A stretch of 11,231 bases of DNA from Phycisphaerales bacterium UBA1845 (lineage in GTDB: Bacteria > Planctomycetota > Phycisphaerae > UBA1845). How positions within the stretch are numbered: position 1 is the stretch's first letter; every line of letters starts with the position of its first letter. Location of the stretch: assembly GCA_002338715.1 (NCBI GenBank), contig DDIR01000019.1:1-11231 (forward strand), read 5' to 3'. This document shows, one piece after another, positions 1 to 5,679 of this stretch. The notes beneath the pieces were generated by a model, which had not been told where the DNA came from, ran no database searches, and worked only from the letters and a program-made list of their open reading frames with translations. Position numbers and translations under genes: made by a program.

Positions 1-1414
1 GGTCGTGATACTGGGCGTCAAAGCCCGCGCCGCCGTTGGCGATCGGTCGCGTGTGATAGGTGTTGTCCGGAAGCTGTTCCGCATAGACGAATTTGTCAGC
101 GCGACGCTTGCTCAGCGCATCGTTGAACTCCTGCATCATCGCCCATCCGGACCCCTGTCCGTTCGGCGGATGCATAAAGTCGGTGCCGTCTACGCGGAAG
201 CCATCAAGATGGTATTCCTCAAACCACGCCAGCGCCGCGTCGACGAAATACGAACGCACTTCCGGTCGATCGAAGTCCGGCTGCGCTCCCCAGGGCGTCT
301 CAAACGCCGGCGAGTCGAAGTAAATCTGCGACCCGGTGTAGTTCCAAAGGTAATTGTCCGACCCCGAGATGTGGTTGGGCACGTAGTCCATCGTCACCGC
401 GATGCCGGCTTGGTGGAGCTGGTCGACCATGTACTTCAGATCGTCCGGATCACCATAAACGGACTCTGGCGCCCAAGCCGTGATCGGATTGTAACCGCCC
501 GACCAGTCCCACGGAAATTCCGTTACCGGGTTGAGCTGCACCACGTTGATCCCCAGATCGGTCAGGTGATCAAGGTGCAAATCGACAACGTCGCGATACG
601 TGCCCGGTCGATGGGTACCACCATCGTTGCGACCCGAAAACGTTCCGACGTGCAATTGGTAAATCACCATCTGGTCGATGGGAGGCGGTGCGAAGTTATC
701 GTCTCCCCAAACGTAAGCGTTGGGATCGCGCACGACCGAATTGTATGACGCACCCGGATTGAATTGCCGGGCACGGGCGTCTGGTTTCCAATTCGACCCG
801 TCGAAGATGAATTTGTATTCGTCGCCATCCTCAACGTTGGCAACTTTGCGCGTGAAGTATTCGCCAAGTCCAGGGATCTTGGCCATCGGGTCAGCCGAAC
901 TGCTCCATCCGTTGAATTCGCCAGCGACCTTTGCTGTCGCGGTACCCAAACCCCAAAGGCGGAAGACGGCTCCGCCGTCGGAAGTCAACGTTGCCCCCAA
1001 TGGTGCGTGGTAGAGTAGAACGAAGTTGATGCCCCAACCGTTGGCTGGCGGTGTGGTGGACATGCCGTTGGGCCCGAGGTAATCGACATCGGTTCCATCG
1101 GTGATTTCAAAGTAGTATTCGAACCCGCCAGTTGGTGATGTCGCAGGAATCGTGGCGGTCCAGACGTCATGCACACCGCGATCACCGGTATAGCTGGCAT
1201 TGATCCAATTCGATCCGCCGTCGATGGTGACGCGAACACCCGTCACGTCAAAGTCAAACGTCTGCAGTTTTACGTCGAATGACTCACCACTGATCGGGCA
1301 GATCGGATCGCGATCATGAAACGCGAGGTGCGAGATGCCGCTCCACTCGACGTTGTTATCCTGCGCGGCGGTCGGTGCCATCAAAGCGATTGCCAGGAAC
1401 AATGATGCATTCAT
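1..1414 (-). CDS. Secreted GH13 alpha-glucan branching-enzyme-like protein with CBM48, C-terminus beyond window
   Basis: The first 471 residues are visible and the gene runs off the left edge. Residues 1-17 form a short signal peptide (hydrophobic LFLAIALMAPTAA, then QDNN), so it acts outside the cytoplasm. Residues about 45-135 look like an Ig/E-set domain. Residues about 145-215 look like CBM48, with an EFNGW core and the EYKFIFDG strand typical of glycogen-binding modules. The GH13 barrel starts near 250 (QLHVGTFS). Region I is DYVPNH (343-348), region II GFRVD with nucleophile Asp409, and region III has acid/base Glu446. The third acid (usually in an HD motif) lies outside the window. Region II has Gly after the Asp where Ala is usual. 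The order E-set, CBM48, GH13 suggests a branching or debranching enzyme or a trehalohydrolase relative; an intracellular GlgB is unlikely given the signal peptide. The start at 1414 has a weak AAGAAG 11 bases upstream. Family is secure, exact reaction is not. Confidence 0.88.
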   Translation of the reverse strand, partial: MNASLFLAIALMAPTAAQDNNVEWSGISHLAFHDRDPICPISGESFDVKLQTFDFDVTGVRVTIDGGSNWINASYTGDRGVHDVWTATIPATSPTGGFEYYFEITDGTDVDYLGPNGMSTTPPANGWGINFVLLYHAPLGATLTSDGGAVFRLWGLGTATAKVAGEFNGWSSSADPMAKIPGLGEYFTRKVANVEDGDEYKFIFDGSNWKPDARARQFNPGASYNSVVRDPNAYVWGDDNFAPPPIDQMVIYQLHVGTFSGRNDGGTHRPGTYRDVVDLHLDHLTDLGINVVQLNPVTEFPWDWSGGYNPITAWAPESVYGDPDDLKYMVDQLHQAGIAVTMDYVPNHISGSDNYLWNYTGSQIYFDSPAFETPWGAQPDFDRPEVRSYFVDAALAWFEEYHLDGFRVDGTDFMHPPNGQGSGWAMMQEFNDALSKRRADKFVYAEQLPDNTYHTRPIANGGAGFDAQYHD

Positions 1415-1468
1415 TTTGAATTCGTCTTCTTGGAGTATGTATTCGTGACGCCCCGGTGACTATTCATT

Positions 1469-1484
1469 TTCCGCGATCGCGAAA
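1469..1484. promoter_or_regulatory. Near-palindrome, possible operator
   Basis: The sequence TTCCGCGATCGCGAAA has a perfect 10-bp core, CGCGATCGCG, flanked by TT and AA with one mismatched pair between. It lies 55-70 bp upstream of the GH13 start codon, a reasonable place for a repressor or activator site. CG-rich palindromes of this type also occur inside genes in this window (for example around 1306-1315), so chance is a real alternative. Confidence 0.25.
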
Positions 1485-1582
1485 TCACTTTGCGCAATCC
1501 GATGGGCGTCGCCCCGATTCCAATATATGCCCGGAATTTGTCGTTCGTGATCGCCAATCCTTGTACGGAAATGCAGAACCGT

Positions 1583-1610
1583 TTAGCAATTGGCACCCCT
1601 GCGGTATTAT
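1583..1610 (+). promoter_or_regulatory. Weak sigma70-like promoter candidate for the esterase gene
   Basis: TTAGCA (4 of 6 to the -35 consensus) and TATTAT (5 of 6 to the -10 consensus) are 16 bases apart. Transcription would begin near 1617 and give a leader of about 150 bases before the esterase start at 1771, long enough to contain the hairpins at 1713-1754. Planctomycetal promoters are poorly defined, so this is only a candidate. Confidence 0.28.
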
Positions 1611-1734
1611 AGCCGGAGAATCATAACGAATGGAACCGAAAACGGCACCTCCAAAGTGATTCGGTGCACATTGAGCACGAAACTGTTTCAACCTTCCGCT
1701 GATTATGGGGCGGTGCGTTGGGTTTCCGCACGTG

Positions 1735-1754
1735 AGCCTTTCGCAGGCTTTTTT
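1735..1754 (+). terminator. Attenuator-like hairpin with T-run in the esterase leader
   Basis: AGCCT (1735-1739) and AGGCT (1745-1749) form a 5-bp stem over a TTCGC loop, followed directly by six T residues (1749-1754). This is the layout of a small intrinsic terminator. It stops one base before the GAAAGGA ribosome-binding site of the downstream gene. No plus-strand gene precedes it in the window, so it would act on the esterase's own leader transcript, as an attenuator. A second hairpin (GTGCG/CGCAC, 1713-1731) sits immediately upstream. The stem is short, and no known riboswitch class was recognised. Confidence 0.38.
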
Positions 1755-1770
1755 GAAAGGATCTCTGGTC

Positions 1771-3375
1771 ATGTTCGAACGACGCTTCCAGTTTGTGTCT
1801 GCCTTGTTGCTGTCGGGTCTGTGCTTTGGTGATTCAGCAGTGGGCGCGGTGACGGTTGTTGATTTGGGCGGTGATCAGTTCATGGCGCAGTTCACGTTTG
1901 AAGCGCCGGCTGACGCGAAACAAGTCTTCGTTGCGGGCACGTTTAATCAATGGAATCCGACCGCGACGCCGATGCACGGACCAGACGCGAAGGGGCGTTT
2001 CAATTTGGATGTTCCACTACCGCATGGGCGCTACGAATACAAATTCGTCGTGGACGGAAGCGAGTGGTTTACCGATGCCGGCAATCCCCTGCGGTTTGGG
2101 CCAAATGAAAACTCCGTGCTCCTGCTTGGTCTGCGCACTGATGATACGCGCGATGATGCGGCGATGAGAAACGCAATGGCAATGCCCGGAATTATGGAGC
2201 TTCCATCAGGGCTCAAGAAACTCATCGCAGATAGACAAAAAGATTGCGCGACCAGTTTGTCGAAATTGGACGTCTGGAGCCATCTGCAGGATATGCCATA
2301 TTTCTCTGACGATACCGTGACATTCGTGGCCAAACCGCCCCACGGTCAGCGCGCAAGGTTGTTCATCGATGCTGCGGACAGTCGCTTTGGCTACGACCTT
2401 GCGCCATTGACCGAAACGTCGGACGTTCACCAATGCATGCCCTTCGGTGTAACGCTTGATCGTACGGGGTTACCAAAGGATGCCACATATGTGTTCGAGT
2501 TTTTCGAGGACAATCAAATGCGGCGGGTTGTCGACCCCAATGCGTGGAGCGTCACCAGTCGCAATGGTCGCCCGGTCGGTCGAATCATCGAACCGTCGAC
2601 GAACGTTGGCCGAATCGAATTGGTCGAAAATCTCGCCGATCCCCAAAACCGAATCCGCCCGCGCGATATTTACATCTACCTTCCACCCGGATACGACGCG
2701 AACGGAAGCGAGCGATACCCCGTCGTCTACATGCACGATGGTCAGAACTGCTGGGACGATCCCAAGGAGCCTTTCGGCCATGGCGGCTGGTCGATCAACA
2801 CGATCGGCGATGATTTGATTGGCAATGGAACGCTTAAACCGTTTATCGCGGTGGGAATCGCCAACACCCAGGATCGGTTGAAGGATTACGGTCCCGGTTC
2901 TAACATTTTCTCCGCCGATGCTCAGCCGTATCTGCAATTCATCGCCCAAACGGTCAAACCGCTTGTCGACAAAAAATACAATACGCAGCCTGAACCCGAG
3001 CATACGTCGCTGATGGGGTCAAGCATGGGCGGTGCGATTTCGTTTCAGGGGGCGCTCGTCATGCCTGATGTGTTTGGATCAGCCGCGTGTCTCTCGACGG
3101 CATTTATGTTCAAGGATTCCAGCGAGAAGGGATACACCGAACTTGTCCAGCAGCGCGGCAAGCAGCCGGTTCGCTTGTATCTGGACAGCGGTACGGGCGG
3201 CAAGCATCAGGACGGTGCGCCGGCTACCCGGGCGATGGTCGAGTTGCTTATCAAGACCGGCTGGAAACCGGGCGTCGATTTAGTGCATTATGAAGACGAA
3301 GGGGCCGACCATAACGAACGCGCCTGGCGCGCCCGCGTTGATCGACCCCTTCGATTCTTGTTTGCAAACGACTGA
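1771..3375 (+). CDS. Secreted CBM48-containing serine esterase (CE1/enterochelin-esterase-like)
   Basis: The 534-residue protein is predicted to hydrolyse an ester bond on a carbohydrate or glycoconjugate outside the cytoplasm. Residues 1-26 are a signal peptide (FERR, a hydrophobic core, likely cleavage after AVGA). Residues about 38-118 are a CBM48/AMPK-type glycogen-binding E-set domain (VFVAGTFNQWNP; HGRYEYKFVVDG). Residues about 180-265 look like a second E-set domain resembling the N-terminal part of Fes-type esterases. Residues about 290-534 are an alpha/beta-hydrolase esterase domain (PF00756 type) with YLPPGYD, MHDGQN, the nucleophile elbow GSSMGG (Ser418), probable acid Asp472 in LYLDSGTGG and catalytic His514 in GADHNERAW. 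The start at 1771 follows GAAAGGA at 1755-1761 and gives a clean signal peptide; the frame is open further upstream (ATG 1705) but that start spoils it. It is divergent from the GH13 gene and convergent with GH97. The substrate is unknown: acylated alpha-glucan from context, though CBM48-CE1 feruloyl esterases active on arabinoxylan are also known. Confidence 0.87.
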   Translation: MFERRFQFVSALLLSGLCFGDSAVGAVTVVDLGGDQFMAQFTFEAPADAKQVFVAGTFNQWNPTATPMHGPDAKGRFNLDVPLPHGRYEYKFVVDGSEWFTDAGNPLRFGPNENSVLLLGLRTDDTRDDAAMRNAMAMPGIMELPSGLKKLIADRQKDCATSLSKLDVWSHLQDMPYFSDDTVTFVAKPPHGQRARLFIDAADSRFGYDLAPLTETSDVHQCMPFGVTLDRTGLPKDATYVFEFFEDNQMRRVVDPNAWSVTSRNGRPVGRIIEPSTNVGRIELVENLADPQNRIRPRDIYIYLPPGYDANGSERYPVVYMHDGQNCWDDPKEPFGHGGWSINTIGDDLIGNGTLKPFIAVGIANTQDRLKDYGPGSNIFSADAQPYLQFIAQTVKPLVDKKYNTQPEPEHTSLMGSSMGGAISFQGALVMPDVFGSAACLSTAFMFKDSSEKGYTELVQQRGKQPVRLYLDSGTGGKHQDGAPATRAMVELLIKTGWKPGVDLVHYEDEGADHNERAWRARVDRPLRFLFAND

Positions 3376-3421
3376 TGCGAGCTTTCCAGAATAGACCGGA
3401 GATGCCGCATCGCCAATGGTC
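3376..3421. other. 46-bp gap between convergent esterase and GH97 genes
   Basis: AGACC (3393-3397) pairs with GGTCT (3418-3422), enclosing a smaller GATG/CATC stem (3401-3411). This could be a weak bidirectional terminator, but there is no T-run on either side and the outer arm overlaps the GH97 stop codon by one base. The short gap means read-through from either gene would make antisense RNA to the other. Confidence 0.25.
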
Positions 3422-5485
3422 TTACTTGGCAGCCGGTGTGAGACGGATCGCCGCCCCCCCACCCGGGCCCAACTTCAACGTCAGCTTCGTGTTTGAATCG
3501 ACCGGCTTTTCTTCGATTACGATTGAATACGGATTCTTGTCCCAGTCGGCATCGTCGCCATCGCGATAGATCTGAGCCGTGTACTTGCGATCCTTGTCGA
3601 GGAACGAAAGATCGGCTTCGATGGTGCGACCGTTCTCGTCGGTGATGCTGCCGATGAACCAATCGTCGCTGTTGCGATCCTTTCGAGCGGTGGTGATGTA
3701 GTCGCCGATTTCGCCGTTGAGCACCTTGGTGGTTTCCCAATCGGTCACCACATCCTTGATGAACTGGAACGGCTCGGGCTTGGCTTCGTAGTTCTTCGGA
3801 AGGTCCGCGGCCATCTGGAGCGGGCTGTACAGAACGACATAAAGCGCCAACTGCTTGGCGATGGTCGTGCGGACGCGGTCGTTGGGTTGCTCCTTTTCAA
3901 ACAAGACGTCGAAGATGCCCGGGGTGAAGTCCATCGGACCAGCCAGCATGCGTGTGAACGGCAGGATCGTGGTGTGATCCGGCAGGTTGGCCTTTTCACC
4001 GCCCCACGCGTTGTATTCCTGACCGTTCGCACCTTCGCGGGTCATCATGTTCGGATAGGTGCGGCGGATGCCCGTGTCCTTGATCGGTTCGTGCACGTCC
4101 AGCATGACGTGATGCTTCGCCGACGCTTCAACGACGCGACGGTAGTGCTGCACCATCCACTGGCCGTGATGCCATTCCTTGTAAGTCTTGCCATCGGCGC
4201 CGATGCGGTTGATGCCCTGACCAAAACCGACGTAGCCACTCTTGACTGCGCGAATGCCTAGCTTCTCGCAAAGCGCGAACGCCTCGTCGAGCTGCTTGTC
4301 GTAGTTTTCAACGCCACATCCGGTTTCATGGTGACCGATCAGTGAAACGCCCTTCTCTTTTGCGTATGCCGCGAGGCCTTCGAGATCGTAATCGGGGTAT
4401 GGCTTGGTGAAGTTGAATTTGCCTTCACCGTTCATCCAGTCGTCACCCCAGCCGATGTTCCAACCTTCGACCAGCACGCCGTCGAAACCATGCTTGGCCG
4501 CAAAGTCGATGTAGCGCTTGGTGTTCTCGGTGGTCGCTCCGTGCTTCTCGCCGGAACTCCAGCTTGAAACGCCCAGGTGCATTTCCCACCAGATGCCGAC
4601 GTACTTGCCCGGTTTGATCCACGACACGTCGCCGAGTTTGTTCGGCTCGTTGAGGTTGAGAATAAGATAGTTTTCGATCAGTCCGCCGGGTGATTCGTTG
4701 ACCTGAATCGTGCGCCATGGCGACTTCATTGGCAGTGCGCCGCGCGACTTGACGCCATCCGCCCACGGATAGAGATCGGCTTCAAATGTGGTTCCGCCGG
4801 TGCGCCGAAGGGCCATGCTTGAGAAATCGGTAAGGGCGGCTTCGTGCAGGCTGATGTAAAGACCGGATTTGGTCTTGAAGGTCACGGGCGTGTGGACCAC
4901 GGTGGCTTTGCTGAGCGGCGAATCGGTATAGCGATACTCGTACCGGTTCGATTCAAACGCCGGAATCCACCAGCAGCGGTGATCTTCCGGGAAAGCGAAC
5001 TGGGTGAGTTCATCCATGATTTCGATTTGCTTGGCGTCGCCCTGCTCGGGAATTTCGTAGCGGAATCCGACGCCATCGTCGAACACGCGGAAGGTGATCG
5101 TCAGTTTTTTGGACGAGTCGCCTGTTCCTTCGAGGTCGATGCGCAACTGGTTGTGATGGTCGCGGATGTTCTTCTGTTCACCCCATGGCTGGGTCCAGGT
5201 TTCGTCGGCTGACGTAACCTTTGAGGTTGCGATTTGAAATCCGCCATCAAGTGATTCGCCGGACTTGAGCACGAATCCCATCTTGGATGAATCGATCACC
5301 GACTCGCCTTTGCGCGAGACGCTGTAAGTCGGCGCGCCGTCCTTAAGCTCAAAGCTTACTTTCAAAACGTTGCCCGGTGATTCAACGACGACCGGTTCAG
5401 CGCTGACCGATTGCGCTGCAATGCCAATCGCAACCATGACGCCGAATGTAAGACGTTTTGTTTTAAGTGTTCGCAGAAGACCCAT
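3422..5485 (-). CDS. Secreted GH97 alpha-glucosidase, inverting (SusB-like) type
   Basis: This 687-residue protein is a full-length GH97 glycoside hydrolase expected to release glucose from the non-reducing ends of alpha-glucans. Residues 1-29 are a signal peptide cut after SVSA. Residues about 30-285 are the N-terminal beta-sandwich (VGFRYEIP; FPEDHRCWWIPA), about 290-570 the catalytic barrel (YVGIWWEMHLG; DGVLVEGWNIGW), and about 590-687 the C-terminal beta domain. Matching the motifs to Bacteroides SusB from memory, Glu387 (GHHET) and Glu466 (DVHEP) would be the base pair and Glu490 (GQEYN) the general acid; the 24-residue distance from Glu466 to Glu490 agrees. The retaining-type nucleophile Asp is absent (VKSGYVG, 414-420). 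This favours inverting hydrolysis releasing beta-glucose. Start 5485 is supported by AAGGAG 10 bases upstream; an in-frame ATG at 5548 would bury the signal peptide. It lies downstream of the GH31 gene in the same direction and may be partly cotranscribed with it. Confidence 0.93.
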   Translation of the reverse strand: MGLLRTLKTKRLTFGVMVAIGIAAQSVSAEPVVVESPGNVLKVSFELKDGAPTYSVSRKGESVIDSSKMGFVLKSGESLDGGFQIATSKVTSADETWTQPWGEQKNIRDHHNQLRIDLEGTGDSSKKLTITFRVFDDGVGFRYEIPEQGDAKQIEIMDELTQFAFPEDHRCWWIPAFESNRYEYRYTDSPLSKATVVHTPVTFKTKSGLYISLHEAALTDFSSMALRRTGGTTFEADLYPWADGVKSRGALPMKSPWRTIQVNESPGGLIENYLILNLNEPNKLGDVSWIKPGKYVGIWWEMHLGVSSWSSGEKHGATTENTKRYIDFAAKHGFDGVLVEGWNIGWGDDWMNGEGKFNFTKPYPDYDLEGLAAYAKEKGVSLIGHHETGCGVENYDKQLDEAFALCEKLGIRAVKSGYVGFGQGINRIGADGKTYKEWHHGQWMVQHYRRVVEASAKHHVMLDVHEPIKDTGIRRTYPNMMTREGANGQEYNAWGGEKANLPDHTTILPFTRMLAGPMDFTPGIFDVLFEKEQPNDRVRTTIAKQLALYVVLYSPLQMAADLPKNYEAKPEPFQFIKDVVTDWETTKVLNGEIGDYITTARKDRNSDDWFIGSITDENGRTIEADLSFLDKDRKYTAQIYRDGDDADWDKNPYSIVIEEKPVDSNTKLTLKLGPGGGAAIRLTPAAK

Positions 5486-5679
5486 GGATTTATCACTCCT
5501 TGAAATGTTGTTAAGACTCACCGAGCATGCGCCGCAAAGTATGCGCATGCGCGATGATGCATTGGATACGATTTTGGTGCGTGGGAGTGTAATCGAAAGA
5601 TCGTGCGCTTGGAATCAAGCGCACCGGCCGCATGCTGAAACAGTTTCGCAGCCGCCGACGATCTTCCTTGAAATCCAGC
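5486..5679 (-). promoter_or_regulatory. GH31-GH97 intergenic region with stem-loop and GCATGC sites
   Basis: No gene is seen here. The region holds the perfect stem-loop at 5603-5624 and three copies of GCATGC (5525, 5545 and 5630). The first two are extended to GCATGCGC and lie exactly 20 bp apart; the second is part of the 10-bp palindrome GCGCATGCGC (5543-5552). A separate promoter for GH97 is plausible in so long a gap, but no convincing -35/-10 pair was found. The AAGGAG ribosome-binding site is at 5496-5501. Confidence 0.45.
5603..5624 (-). terminator. Perfect 9-bp stem-loop downstream of GH31
   Basis: GTGCGCTTG and its exact reverse complement CAAGCGCAC enclose a 4-base loop. The hairpin begins 55 bp past the GH31 stop codon in the direction of transcription. 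The following bases on the minus strand (GATCTTTCGATT) are only mildly T-rich, so it may be a weak terminator, a partial-termination site that lowers GH97 relative to GH31, or an mRNA-stabilising hairpin. A protein-binding dyad is also possible. Confidence 0.4.

Larger units (their letters stand above)
1415..1770. promoter_or_regulatory. Divergent intergenic region between GH13 gene and CBM48-esterase gene
   Basis: This 356-bp stretch contains no believable gene: its short open frames lack ribosome-binding sites and start or end inside neighbouring genes. It must carry the promoters of both flanking genes. Visible elements are a near-palindrome TTCCGCGATCGCGAAA at 1469-1484 (perfect 10-bp core at 1472-1481), a weak plus-strand promoter candidate at 1583-1610, a small GTGCG/CGCAC hairpin at 1713-1731 and an attenuator-like hairpin with T-run at 1735-1754. 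I could not choose a convincing minus-strand promoter for the GH13 gene. TATATT (minus strand, around 1525) is a possible -10 but has no good -35 at the right distance. Confidence 0.55.

Noticed and set aside
5..748. Long plus-strand open frame (247 codons) antisense to the GH13 gene
   Set aside because: Its translation is rich in Arg, Val and His with no recognisable domain, and it lies fully opposite a clear GH13 catalytic domain; it is a by-product of codon bias.
1705..1770. Upstream in-frame start for the esterase
   Set aside because: The added 22 residues would bury the signal peptide and run through the hairpin, T-run and ribosome-binding site.
1790..1830. Lipoprotein signal at Cys18 of the esterase
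   Set aside because: The residue before Cys is Leu, which does not fit a lipobox; a signal peptidase I site after AVGA fits better.
2470..3003. Minus-strand open frame (177 codons) inside the esterase gene
   Set aside because: It overlaps the conserved esterase domain on the other strand and has no supporting motif or start signal.
5486..5548. Upstream in-frame start for GH97
   Set aside because: The added residues precede a good AAGGAG site and a complete signal peptide beginning at 5485.
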